This document shows, one piece after another, positions 1 through 8,783 of a stretch of 64,000 nt of DNA (positions are counted from its first letter, which is position 1; each line of letters begins with the position of its first letter). Both the position numbers and the translations under genes were made by a program. The DNA is from Rikenellaceae bacterium (lineage in GTDB: Bacteria > Bacteroidota > Bacteroidia > Bacteroidales > Rikenellaceae), in assembly GCA_015059715.1 (NCBI GenBank), contig SUZV01000012.1, positions 1 to 64,000 on the forward strand. The letters run 5' to 3'. The notes under the pieces were generated by a model. That model saw nothing but the letters and a program-made list of their open reading frames with translations. It was not told where the DNA came from and ran no database searches.

Positions 1-146
1 TTTATAGACGAGTATTTCAAGCTCAAATACAAGTAGAAAATGCGGCAAACACCCGATTTTATGTACTATTTTTGACCAATAATCAAAAACCGCCCCGATT
101 TTATGTACTATTTTGACCAATAAGCCAAACTATCCCTATTAACAAC
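1..146. repeat. Direct repeat pair at the left edge, possible IS end
   Basis: Two near-identical copies of a ~30-bp sequence lie at 53-82 and 95-123. Both read CCGATTTTATGTACTATTT then TGACCAATAA, and they differ by one T. On the plus strand a reading frame enters from the left edge and stops at 34-36, so it may be the 3' end of a truncated gene. Multiple terminal repeats after an ORF are typical of IS21-family ends, but I cannot confirm that family. The stretch ends 24 bases before the first CRISPR repeat, on the trailer side of the array. Confidence 0.5.
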
Positions 147-1561
147 GTTGTGTCTTATTCTATTTCTACATCAAACCACAACATCAGGAGCTATTTTTTT
201 GTAACGAGGATTGTTGTGTCTTATTCTATTTCTACATCAAACCACAACTCCGCAAAGGTTGAGCAACAGACCGCGATGGTTGTGTCTTATTCTATTTCTA
301 CATCAAACCACAACTTAGTATATGCCTCACTTGCTTGAGACTCTGTTGTGTCTTATTCTATTTCTACATCAAACCACAACATTATTAGCGACTTTTACGC
401 TATGGCATAGTTGTGTCTTATTCTATTTCTACATCAAACCACAACCTTGCGATAGTAGCTCAGTGGTAGAGCATCGTTGTGTCTTATTCTATTTCTACAT
501 CAAACCACAACGTCGTAATCTAACACCTTCTCGGGCACACTGTTGTGTCTTATTCTATTTCTACATCAAACCACAACTTAGCAATTAGACCAATATCCTG
601 ATAGTCAGTTGTGTCTTATTCTATTTCTACATCAAACCACAACCGTGTAACCTCTCACGCTAAGACCTTCGTAGTTGTGTCTTATTCTATTTCTACATCA
701 AACCACAACGGCCACACTATGACCTCATCACATTCCCACGTTGTGTCTTATTCTATTTCTACATCAAACCACAACAGCACCCATCTCCTTATCTGCAAAT
801 TCGAGTTGTGTCTTATTCTATTTCTACATCAAACCACAACATTTCCAGTTGCAATTCCGTTTTGACTGCGTTGTGTCTTATTCTATTTCTACATCAAACC
901 ACAACTATCTCTAAAAAATTCTATATTATGGTTAAGTTGTGTCTTATTCTATTTCTACATCAAACCACAACATTATGTAGGTTTTGTGCAAAATCACTAT
1001 GTTGTGTCTTATTCTATTTCTACATCAAACCACAACCCGAAATATCGGTAAGCTGCTCATTCTGGCGTTGTGTCTTATTCTATTTCTACATCAAACCACA
1101 ACGATGATAGGCTCGTTCTCAGCATAGTTCTTGTTGTGTCTTATTCTATTTCTACATCAAACCACAACTTACCGTTTGCGTTTACTCTTTCGTACGCGTT
1201 GTGTCTTATTCTATTTCTACATCAAACCACAACTTACCGTTTGCGTTTACTCTTTCGTACGCGTTGTGTCTTATTCTATTTCTACATCAAACCACAACTA
1301 TGTATGCTATATCAAACCTCAGGAGGTTGTTGTGTCTTATTCTATTTCTACATCAAACCACAACTATGTGGATCAGATAGCTACAGATAGCGATGTTGTG
1401 TCTTATTCTATTTCTACATCAAACCACAACGGCAGAGTTATTTATTATTATTATTGTGGGTTGTGTCTTATTCTATTTCTACATCAAACCACAACCACAG
1501 CGCAAGGCGCGTATTAAACGCCTGCGTTGTGTCTTATTCTATTTCTACATCAAACCACAAC
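147..1561 (-). CRISPR. Type II-C CRISPR array, 22 repeats and 21 spacers
   Basis: A 36-nt repeat (plus strand GTTGTGTCTTATTC through CACAAC) occurs 22 times without a visible mismatch. Starts are at 147, 213, 279, 345, 410, 476, 542, 608, 674, 740, 805, 870, 936, 1001, 1067, 1133, 1198, 1263, 1329, 1395, 1460 and 1526. Spacers are 29 or 30 nt, the usual II-C length. The tracrRNA anti-repeat is homologous to the plus-strand repeat, so pre-crRNA must be read from the minus strand, with the leader on the high-coordinate side next to cas2. The spacers at 1169-1197 and 1234-1262 are identical. The lack of repeat decay even at the trailer end suggests an active array. Confidence 0.98.
446..475. other. 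Spacer resembling the 5' half of a tRNA
   Basis: After CTT, this spacer reads GCGATAGTAGCTCAGTGG and continues TAGAGCATC. That is the acceptor 5' strand, U8-A9 and a complete D-arm (GCTC, loop, GAGC) of a canonical elongator tRNA. The source could be a phage or plasmid tRNA gene, or a host tRNA used as an integration site. The source cannot be identified from this window. Confidence 0.8.
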
Positions 1562-1684
1562 GCTGGCTATATTATGCGGTTATTTCCAGGAAGTTATATC
1601 GTTTTAACGATTAACAAAATGGACTCCGAACTACCTGCGAAGTGCGTTTGATGCTATTTTTTGAATCTTACCAGTACAAATATA
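1562..1684 (-). promoter_or_regulatory. CRISPR leader with a likely pre-crRNA promoter
   Basis: This is the AT-rich stretch between the cas2 stop and the last-listed repeat, on the leader side for minus-strand transcription. A Bacteroidetes -7 element TATATTTG lies on the minus strand at 1684-1677, directly after the cas2 stop codon. It would start transcription near 1670, about 110 nt before the first repeat. I see no good -33 TTTG at the right distance, so the promoter call is moderate. The leader position is firmer. Confidence 0.6.
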
Positions 1685-2023
1685 CTAAAAAAATTCCAAT
1701 TGTTGAGGCGTTGTGAGTTTTGCTCGCTCAACTTTCCCCCAAAAGTTTTGTATTTCGCTATATTGCTTATCCGTAATACTCAAAATACTTGTTAATCCTG
1801 AAGGGGGCATCGAGGCTCGAACTCTTGCAATGTGAACATTCATATTCTCTTTCGATGGGCAATGGCGGACATAGACCGAGTATTGCATCATCGAAAAGCC
1901 ATCTTTTTCTAAGGCCTTTCGAAATTGAGCTGCTGCCTTGCGCTCTTTCTTAGTATTGGTAGGCAAATCAAAAAAGACAAAAAGCCACATAATATGATAA
2001 GCATTTAAGCGAAGTTCCGACAT
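1685..2023 (-). CDS. cas2: CRISPR-associated endonuclease Cas2
   Basis: This 112-residue protein has the Cas2 ferredoxin-like N-terminus, MWLFVFFDLPT, with the conserved Asp at residue 19. Cas2 forms the Cas1-Cas2 integrase that inserts new spacers at the leader. Length and motif fit type II Cas2. It begins 3 nt after the cas1 stop and is the last gene of the cas9-cas1-cas2 operon, followed directly by the leader. No csn2 or cas4 is present, which defines subtype II-C. Confidence 0.97.
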   Translation of the reverse strand: MSELRLNAYHIMWLFVFFDLPTNTKKERKAAAQFRKALEKDGFSMMQYSVYVRHCPSKENMNVHIARVRASMPPSGLTSILSITDKQYSEIQNFWGKVERAKLTTPQQLEFF

Positions 2024-2026
2024 AAG

Positions 2027-2914
2027 CTATTCAAGTAGTGGATAGACAATCTTTTTACCTGTACCCATATAGCATTTAGCCAACGAAGCCGAGGTCATTG
2101 TTAAACCAACCTCCAATGGTCGTGTAACCTTACTAAAAACTGTATCGGTAAACAAGATGTGTAGTAGTTGGCTCTTTACATCTTTATCCAACTTGGTGAT
2201 ACCATTTGTATACATATTATACACTATCTCATCTACATAGGGGCGATAAGGTTCCATAATATCATCTGCCAATGGGAAAGCATTGTAACGGTTACGATGA
2301 AAAATGCCTAATGCTGGCAACAACCCCGACCCCATCAACGCACGAGCAACAGCTGCACGAAGTATAGTATAACCATAATTTAGCAAATTATTGGGGGCGA
2401 CACCTTCGCGGTGGCGAATAAAATCTTCGCCAAATAGTTCGTGCCAATATATTTTGGCTGCAACGCCCTCACGATTATCCGAATCTCCACTTTTAACATT
2501 TGAGTAGTATGGTTTCAACATATCTCCATCCTTGCCCAGTTTATTAAGCAGTGCTGCTTGATTGCGAATTTTAGCCTCCACAACCTGTTTCCAAATACCC
2601 TTTTTCAATGGTTCGCTCGCCTCTATTTGTGCTCGGAAACTCTCGCCTTGCGTCTTGTTACTATCGAGATTCATCAGCATTGCATTGGGCATACAATTGT
2701 CGCCACAAAATATCACAGCCACATTGTTGTCCGACAGAGCATTAAGTAACGGCAACGTAATAGATATCTGCTGATGCTCCAAGATAACATAACCGATATC
2801 CTCGATAGGGACGGTCCTTTTCACATCTGGCATCTGCTTGGTATTGATAACCATTTGGTTATCTTTAAGGCTCAAACAGAAAGGTGTTGAGAAGAATAGT
2901 GCGCGCTTTAACAT
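2027..2914 (-). CDS. cas1: CRISPR-associated integrase Cas1 (type II)
   Basis: Cas1 is the catalytic subunit of the spacer-acquisition integrase. Counted from the upstream in-frame TTG at 2920, the conserved metal ligands are E151 (in REGVAAKIYW), H208 (in GIFHRNRYNAFPLADD) and D219/D220. I chose the ATG at 2914, giving 295 residues, because the protein then starts MLKRALFFSTP, as type II Cas1 proteins usually do. The cas9 stop ends at 2921, so the two genes are almost contiguous and probably translationally coupled. Confidence 0.97.
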   Translation of the reverse strand: MLKRALFFSTPFCLSLKDNQMVINTKQMPDVKRTVPIEDIGYVILEHQQISITLPLLNALSDNNVAVIFCGDNCMPNAMLMNLDSNKTQGESFRAQIEASEPLKKGIWKQVVEAKIRNQAALLNKLGKDGDMLKPYYSNVKSGDSDNREGVAAKIYWHELFGEDFIRHREGVAPNNLLNYGYTILRAAVARALMGSGLLPALGIFHRNRYNAFPLADDIMEPYRPYVDEIVYNMYTNGITKLDKDVKSQLLHILFTDTVFSKVTRPLEVGLTMTSASLAKCYMGTGKKIVYPLLE

Positions 2915-2920
2915 AGACAA

Positions 2921-5900
2921 CTAATGCTTAAATTTTATTTCTCCCGTAACAGTTAGCTCAAAGTCGTAACCGTCAACATACATGTTAAGACTACCTAGAG
3001 TTAATCGTAATCGAGCAACAGGATTAAGAACATCCACACTAGAGATGCCCATTCCACACTCCGCGCTAATTGATTTATCATCACGCGCTTCTTGGTGGTA
3101 GGTAAATTTGATTCTTCCATCAGCCGCCATTCCCGTAACCTTATACAACCTCTTTGACAGCTCCGAGCGAGAACATTCGTACAACTCCTCTGAGCTATTC
3201 TCATAGAATAATACCATTGTTCCGGTGCGGAGAATATATTTTAGCGGATAGTCGTTACTATCGGATTGTGGGACTAAGTCGTAGCGATTAGTCTTGCCAT
3301 TATAGAACTTTGCTGCCTCCAGATTATTGACTATTTGGAATGTGCGCTTGGTTTTACCCCTTGCATCGGTGCCTTCGTAGATTGCCATACAATAGTTGCC
3401 GTCGTTTGCAACATAGTACTCCTGTTTATGGTCGAAACGAGAGAGCATTTGATGTCTCTTCAGTCTGATTGGCGAAGTGACACTTGGTGTATATATTCTT
3501 ACCTTCTTTATATATACTCCCTTTGCTTCGTTAAAACAGATAGGTTTGGCGAGAGCCTTAAATCCATCTCTTTCAATAGCGGCCTTAACACATTCGCGCA
3601 CTGCATCATCAACAATCTTATCAACATCGGACTGCTGAAGAGAGTCTAATGACTTGCGAACAACATATTTGATATCATCGTCACGCTTGATAGCACCATA
3701 GAAGGTCTGCTGATGCAACGATGCACGTGCAGTATCACCCTGAACATATATCGGCTGACCATCGGAATTGAGCTGAACTTTGCCTCGCACACGCAACTTC
3801 TTGCGAGTATGCTTAGGCAGGTTAACGGCCGTATGGTGCGACACAAGCAAATCTTCCGCTATCGCCTTAACATCCTCGGTAAAGGTGGACCAAGGTTTCT
3901 GAAATTGAGGACGAGAGGTGCGATATCTTTCAGTATATTCCACCTCCTTTTGATATGCTGCCCACGCTTGATAAGACTTGCTATCTATGCAGGCAATAGT
4001 GATAGCATCAATGCAGTGATGGATATGGTTTACACGCTCCTTCTTGCTATACTCATCTTGTAATCCCCACGCTCTGCGAAAATCGGCTGTGGTAGCTCCC
4101 TTAACAACATAGACCCTCTTAAATAGGCTTTTGAGATAGAGCCTTGCGTAGCGACCTATGATGCCAATATCAACACCTTGACGATTGCTAAATCCTTCGG
4201 GCACTTCTGTCATCGTAAAACGTATTAATTTACCCTTCCAATAGTCGAGTTCCATCATTAGACGGTGTCGCTTCTGAATCATAGCATCCTTTATCTCTTT
4301 CGTAGAGAAAGTGCCCTTGGTACGTTCAATTTGTTTGTGTAACTCTTCGCATTTTGCCTCCCAACCTATTTGTTCGATACGAGCCAAAACCTCTGCATGA
4401 GTAGCAAGCTCTGCAGGCAGCTTTCCCTTTTTGATATTACGGTTAAAATTGCTTTCACAGAGTGTTTTATTCATCTGCGAATTGTCACCACCACGTGACC
4501 GAGGTACGGTATGCTCGATATCGAATCGTGGATTTGCACCTATAAAGTCACTAATTCCTATGGTCTGTCCAGTATAGAGGCACAGATGGCTCTGCTCCTC
4601 CCAAAGTTGATACTTCAGAATATCATCCTCCGTTGGCTCAATATCAACTCCACACTCCTCTTTGTAGAGTTTGCGGATATTCTCAGCATACTCTTTGTGC
4701 CTCTTCTCTTGCTCACGCTGATAGACTTCAATAGCCTTACGCTTGTTAGCATTATTCAAGCCACGTGCAAACTCTATGTTTATCTTTGTTTCGTCATCAA
4801 TCTTACCCTCCTTAATAAGATGATTTATTAAGTCGCGCATTCGGAACAGAGCCCGCATAGCCATAGGATTACGAAGTGACGAGGTGCGAGGTGAGCCCAA
4901 AAGAGTAAGCCCTTGTTCGTCGGGTTTCGCATCTTGATATGTTTCAATCATCGAGGGGTGATAGAGTCTATCAATGCGTATTTCATCCCCACATAATCCA
5001 CAATCCAACAATGCATTGTAAATAGCACTCTCCTTCCTATTTCCCCTTGTGTTGTAACCCTCGGCAACAACACCTGCGACCGCTGAAATGATTTTCTCTC
5101 GTTTCACCTCATTACGCCAAGCGTCTGCCGCTACCACCCATGGTAGGTTGGCAAGAAAAACAGCTTCGTCATAGCGATAACCAAGGCGTAGCCATTTCAA
5201 TATTTTGTCTATTGCACAAAGACTCAACGAGGCAAAATCTTGTTGTATTCTGATTTTAACAAACTTCTCTGCCTCCTCGTCATTGAGTTGTAGATTTGTC
5301 TTTGCCCAAGCAAAACGCTTGTCGTTGTCATCAAAGAAGTAGAGTGTATGCCATACATCGTTTACAATCTGCTCTTGACTTTTGCCTTCGCCTTTGAGAT
5401 AGACCTCGCAGATAGAGCGTTCCCATTCATTACCAAAAATCTCTCTTAAGTGCGCAGTAACTGGACAGCCAGATACTGATGTTGACATACGGAAATTGAA
5501 ATGATAAGGAGCATCGCACTGATCATCTTTGTATGCATAACTTCCCCTCTTTTTGCCAGCTATCGCCTTTGCAATATCCTCAAAGTCAAAGTTACTTTTG
5601 CGATAGAACATAGGTAACGCTTTGGCAATTTCCTCCTCATTAAGTGGACGATACTCATCATCTAAATAGGTTTTGACCTTCACATTATTGAGAAAACACC
5701 ACATCCTAAACTCCTCGAATCGGGGGTGTGAGATAGGGCATCGCGCCTTATCCTTTTCGAATGTACACGAACCGACTAACCCCTTTTGCGATTTCAGAGG
5801 TCGTTTGTAGAAAATCGCACGATAAAGAGCTTTGCGTAAATCATCAGAAAGGCGTTGCGTTTCGCAAATAGCATTAAACTCTTTTTCGTAGTGAGCAATG

Positions 5901-6541
5901 CGACCTGCATAACCATATCCATCGCCAGTGCGTATCTTTTTGCCTGCAAGAAAGAGTTTGTAGTAAAATTCGCCCAAATAAGTACAACCTGCTGCTGCCA
6001 TATCTTCATCAAGACGCTTGATACAGCCAGTTACTACGCCATCTTCACTGCTTTCGCTATCTTTGCGGTTGCTCAAAAAGCCTCTTCTTTGCGATAAGTG
6101 ATAAAGCGCACGACCGAGGATGTAACGGTCATCTATCTTTTTTAGGTCAAGAACTTCGGTTAAAGACCTAAACCGGTCAGCATAGGGGTTGCTGTTATTG
6201 CAGCTATGCAACCATAGCATAAACTCATCCACTAATGGGTATTGCTTCTCATATCGCCACGCATCAAGCTGCTCATTGCTCAAATATGGACAAAGATTGT
6301 TCGCAACCAATACTTTTAGTAGCTCGATTTTTCGTAGTCTGCGACGATAATAGTGCCTGCGTATAGCTCGTGCATCGGTGCGGATTTTAACCATAGGCTC
6401 TTCTCCCGTCTTTGTGCGATTAACGCCCTCTTGGAAGATATATACTCCTCGTTCCAATAGCGTAAAGCTACTATCTTGCTGTGTGGTTATAGCCCAACCT
6501 ATAGAGTTGGTTCCCAAGTCTAAACCTAAAATCTTTGCCAT
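2921..6541 (-). CDS. cas9: CRISPR-associated endonuclease Cas9 (II-C)
   Basis: This 1206-residue RNA-guided DNA nuclease has every expected motif. RuvC-I has D8 in MAKILGLDLGTNSIGWA. An arginine-rich bridge helix spans about 53-78, and RRGFLSNRK follows near 152. RuvC-II has E590 (INIEFARGLN). HNH has H677 in DIEHTVPRSRGGDN with the downstream asparagines. RuvC-III has HHCIDAI with D845. The PAM-interacting region should be about 950-1206. No catalytic residue is missing, so the effector should be active. It is longer than the ~1080-residue Neisseria type. It heads cas9-cas1-cas2 and diverges from the tracrRNA gene. Confidence 0.98.
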   Translation of the reverse strand: MAKILGLDLGTNSIGWAITTQQDSSFTLLERGVYIFQEGVNRTKTGEEPMVKIRTDARAIRRHYYRRRLRKIELLKVLVANNLCPYLSNEQLDAWRYEKQYPLVDEFMLWLHSCNNSNPYADRFRSLTEVLDLKKIDDRYILGRALYHLSQRRGFLSNRKDSESSEDGVVTGCIKRLDEDMAAAGCTYLGEFYYKLFLAGKKIRTGDGYGYAGRIAHYEKEFNAICETQRLSDDLRKALYRAIFYKRPLKSQKGLVGSCTFEKDKARCPISHPRFEEFRMWCFLNNVKVKTYLDDEYRPLNEEEIAKALPMFYRKSNFDFEDIAKAIAGKKRGSYAYKDDQCDAPYHFNFRMSTSVSGCPVTAHLREIFGNEWERSICEVYLKGEGKSQEQIVNDVWHTLYFFDDNDKRFAWAKTNLQLNDEEAEKFVKIRIQQDFASLSLCAIDKILKWLRLGYRYDEAVFLANLPWVVAADAWRNEVKREKIISAVAGVVAEGYNTRGNRKESAIYNALLDCGLCGDEIRIDRLYHPSMIETYQDAKPDEQGLTLLGSPRTSSLRNPMAMRALFRMRDLINHLIKEGKIDDETKINIEFARGLNNANKRKAIEVYQREQEKRHKEYAENIRKLYKEECGVDIEPTEDDILKYQLWEEQSHLCLYTGQTIGISDFIGANPRFDIEHTVPRSRGGDNSQMNKTLCESNFNRNIKKGKLPAELATHAEVLARIEQIGWEAKCEELHKQIERTKGTFSTKEIKDAMIQKRHRLMMELDYWKGKLIRFTMTEVPEGFSNRQGVDIGIIGRYARLYLKSLFKRVYVVKGATTADFRRAWGLQDEYSKKERVNHIHHCIDAITIACIDSKSYQAWAAYQKEVEYTERYRTSRPQFQKPWSTFTEDVKAIAEDLLVSHHTAVNLPKHTRKKLRVRGKVQLNSDGQPIYVQGDTARASLHQQTFYGAIKRDDDIKYVVRKSLDSLQQSDVDKIVDDAVRECVKAAIERDGFKALAKPICFNEAKGVYIKKVRIYTPSVTSPIRLKRHQMLSRFDHKQEYYVANDGNYCMAIYEGTDARGKTKRTFQIVNNLEAAKFYNGKTNRYDLVPQSDSNDYPLKYILRTGTMVLFYENSSEELYECSRSELSKRLYKVTGMAADGRIKFTYHQEARDDKSISAECGMGISSVDVLNPVARLRLTLGSLNMYVDGYDFELTVTGEIKFKH

Positions 6542-6572
6542 ATATAAGTAAGGATTGAAGTTTCTTTCGTAA

Positions 6573-6602
6573 AATTACACAATAATTTTGTATTGTGCAA
6601 TT
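6573..6602. promoter_or_regulatory. 12-bp inverted repeat between cas9 and the tracrRNA gene
   Basis: The arms are AATTACACAATA (6573-6584) and TATTGTGCAATT (6591-6602), separated by 6 nt, with 11 of 12 positions matching. The spacer and arm cover the -33 element of the tracrRNA promoter and lie 32-61 bp upstream of the cas9 start codon. That is where an operator controlling both transcripts would be expected. No regulator gene is adjacent, so the binding protein is unknown. Confidence 0.5.
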
Positions 6603-6617
6603 AAATAGTTATATTTG
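6587..6617 (+). promoter_or_regulatory. tracrRNA promoter
   Basis: This is a consensus Bacteroidetes promoter: TTTG at 6587-6590, exactly 19 nt, then TATATTTG at 6610-6617. Predicted transcription starts near 6622-6624, just before the anti-repeat. Confidence 0.8.
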
Positions 6618-6621
6618 CACT

Positions 6622-6706
6622 GTAAGAAATTCTACATCTTACCACAATAAGGCTATATGCCGAAGGTCATAGTACCTACACCCCTCGCTTCGGTGAGGGG
6701 TTTATA
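6622..6706 (+). ncRNA. tracrRNA of the type II-C system
   Basis: The anti-repeat TTCTACATCTTACCACAAT (6630-6648) pairs with the 5' end of the crRNA repeat as 9 bp, a 2-nt internal mismatch, then 8 bp including one G-U. A nexus-like hairpin GGC-TATAT-GCC follows at 6651-6661. The RNA ends in a terminator hairpin, CCCCTC/GAGGGG (6681-6686 with 6695-6700), followed by TTTATAATT. It is transcribed opposite to cas9. It fixes the array orientation: crRNAs must come from the minus strand. The exact 5' end is inferred from the promoter. Confidence 0.9.
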
Positions 6707-7076
6707 ATTATACACAAAAGAGCAAATATTTTGGCTCACTTTAAAGTTCCAGTGGAGTAGTAAATAGTTGTGTAAAAAATCGTCACCCCGAGGTGGCGCA
6801 AGTAATATGTGGTGGAGTGTCATTAAGGCACTATGCTCCGACGTAGGGTTTTAGGCTGTGCAGAGCGTGATTGGCAGCTATAATGTGTCTATAGTATCAG
6901 CAATGAGGTATAAACAATGGCAGATTGCCACGGAATTATATAGACCCTATAGGGTATCACGACCAACAGGTGAATGTAATTCTTCGCGATAACGATTTAT
7001 TCGCCGCAAGATGAAACAACGCTCTCCACCGCAATGTTACAGTGAGCGAGTGTATTGACACAACAACAGTTCTCCA
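6707..7076. other. Intergenic stretch with no gene recognised
   Basis: About 370 bases between the tracrRNA terminator and the PLD-like gene. I see no ORF of useful length, no tRNA and no convincing promoter. GACACAAC at 7057-7064 matches the end of the minus-strand CRISPR repeat, but over too short a length to call a degenerate repeat. Confidence 0.5.
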
Positions 7077-7595
7077 CTACTTTATGCGGTCGGCACAGTA
7101 GCTCTTGCGCCTGCATGTGCGGCAATAATCTCCGCTCCACACTGCATTAAAGTGGTCAGCAGCTGCATCAACCAAACGCAAGTCGTCTGTCAGTATGCCA
7201 GCCTCGAAATTGCGCTTACCATCGGACTTAAGACCTATGCCTGCGCCAGTGAGGTTGGCAGAGCCTATATAGGCCAACTGGCAATCGAAGATGATAACCT
7301 TAAAGTGGACCCTCGGGCATAATCTACGTTGCAGCCTCTTTATAAGCTGTGGATATCTATCGAAGTCGTCACGAAAATTTGGTCCTGGCTCCTTTGCATG
7401 CAGCAGCCTGACCTCAACACCTCGCCTAACAAGCCTATCGAGCACAGCAAGCAGGGGCTCGCTATCTCCACGCGACTCGCACCTAACATACAGGTCCTTG
7501 ATATCGGCAGTACCTATCACCAATGAGTGAGTAACCTCTGATATGCGAGCTACAACCTCGCTATAATGCATATTATCTGCTATATATGTTGTCAT
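7077..7595 (-). CDS. Phospholipase D-like (single HKD) protein, probable nuclease fold
   Basis: This 172-residue protein has one HKD motif: H97-x-K99 with D104 in VHFKVIIFD, followed by AYIGSANLTGAG, the usual GSxN element. Single-HKD proteins of this size act as dimers and include endonucleases of the Nuc/BfiI type as well as phosphodiesterases. The C-terminus carries a cysteine cluster, CRTCRRKSYC, which could bind metal. No signal peptide is visible, so it is probably cytoplasmic. It lies alone next to the CRISPR locus. A defence role is possible, but no partner gene supports it. Confidence 0.75.
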   Translation of the reverse strand: MTTYIADNMHYSEVVARISEVTHSLVIGTADIKDLYVRCESRGDSEPLLAVLDRLVRRGVEVRLLHAKEPGPNFRDDFDRYPQLIKRLQRRLCPRVHFKVIIFDCQLAYIGSANLTGAGIGLKSDGKRNFEAGILTDDLRLVDAAADHFNAVWSGDYCRTCRRKSYCADRIK

Positions 7596-7657
7596 ACGGT
7601 AATATCTTAATTCTCCTATTACTCTATCGCTCTACGCCATATATGTATATAATAGAC

Positions 7658-7683
7658 GACCCTCGCCGTTAAATGCGAGGGTC
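7658..7683 (-). terminator. Hairpin downstream of the DUF3575/DUF5119 pair
   Basis: A perfect 9-bp stem, GACCCTCGC/GCGAGGGTC, with an 8-nt loop lies 30 nt past the stop codon of the DUF5119 gene. The U-tract on the minus strand is weak, so termination efficiency is uncertain. Confidence 0.5.
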
Positions 7684-7712
7684 ATACAGTTCTCATAAGG
7701 GCCATAGGGCTA

Positions 7713-8783
7713 TTAATCACCTACTGGGATAACAATCTCGCCCTCAAATCCTGGCTCGATACCGATACCACCTGTACCGAAAGATGCTGTGAGCAGACGA
7801 CCCTCGATAACGGTCTCCATATTACGCTTCAGCGGCACTACGATACCAGACCAGTTACTAATCTCCTCGCCTATAACTGCGCCAGTCTGCTCATCTATGG
7901 TAACTGCACCCTTAAAGAAGTGGAAGTTAATCTTAACGTTTGTCTGCTTACCATTCACGAATACATAGTCGTAGCACAACTCCAATTCACCATCCTTAAT
8001 CTGGTCAATAGATGTTGTAGTGATATATGTACGTGTTGGCTCGAAATAGTTAGGCTTCTGCTCCTCGACGTTATAACCTGCGGATACATACTGCGTATAG
8101 GTGACTACCGAGGTTATCTCCTGAAGGTCCTCACTATTCATCACATAGTCATTGATATCGGTGGTTATACACTTATATCTACCCTTAGGACGCTCAAGGT
8201 CTATATGACGCACTACCTCGAACTCGCCTGCCTGGTAGTAATACTCCGTAAGATCGACATCTATAGCGTTTGTAAATACATCCTTATCGTTGTTATCAAC
8301 AACTTCTATATCCGAGTAGAGAATCTTACGAAGGTCATCCGTCTGGTAGTACCACGACTCTCGCACATCATCCTGCACATAGTCGCACCATACCAATACC
8401 TTGTACTCCATAGCCTCAACCTCGTAAGATACTATAGCCTGCGGATTTGGGTCATCGACATCTGCGAAACATACCTTACGCTCAACAAAGGCCGAGTGAG
8501 AGGCCGTAACGCGATATAGGTCGATAATATAGCGCAGACATACAGGTTCAGTAAATCGAGTGCCGAGTGTTCCAACACTCTGGGTACGTACAACGTATGA
8601 TGTACCCTTATCTGGATCGCACGTTACGGTAACGAAGTGCTCGGGGTTAGCCATATCTACAGAGCACTCCACCGTGAGTTTAATTTTGTTAACTCCAGGG
8701 TACTCGTGAATGGTCATATCGCAGCTCGACAGCGCAAGCAGCGATAATAACACAATTGCGATATGTTTCACTCGACCAAACAT
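7713..8783 (-). CDS. DUF5119-like lipoprotein
   Basis: This 356-residue protein has a lipoprotein signal peptide ending in the lipobox LSSC with Cys at about 21, so it should be lipid-anchored in the envelope. The remainder looks like an all-beta protein with no catalytic motif. Length, lipobox and pairing with a DUF3575 gene match the DUF5119 family of Bacteroidales fimbria-related operons. Assignment is by pattern recall, not by search. Its ATG follows the stop of the upstream gene with no gap, so the two genes form one operon. Confidence 0.75.
   Translation of the reverse strand: MFGRVKHIAIVLLSLLALSSCDMTIHEYPGVNKIKLTVECSVDMANPEHFVTVTCDPDKGTSYVVRTQSVGTLGTRFTEPVCLRYIIDLYRVTASHSAFVERKVCFADVDDPNPQAIVSYEVEAMEYKVLVWCDYVQDDVRESWYYQTDDLRKILYSDIEVVDNNDKDVFTNAIDVDLTEYYYQAGEFEVVRHIDLERPKGRYKCITTDINDYVMNSEDLQEITSVVTYTQYVSAGYNVEEQKPNYFEPTRTYITTTSIDQIKDGELELCYDYVFVNGKQTNVKINFHFFKGAVTIDEQTGAVIGEEISNWSGIVVPLKRNMETVIEGRLLTASFGTGGIGIEPGFEGEIVIPVGD

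Noticed and set aside
150..1651. Overlapping plus-strand ORFs across the CRISPR array
   Set aside because: They are translations of the 36-nt repeat (recurring SYSISTSNHN and VLFYFYIKPQ) and do not represent genes.
7048..7066. Degenerate CRISPR repeat upstream of tracrRNA
   Set aside because: Only GACACAAC matches, 8 bases, which is expected by chance.
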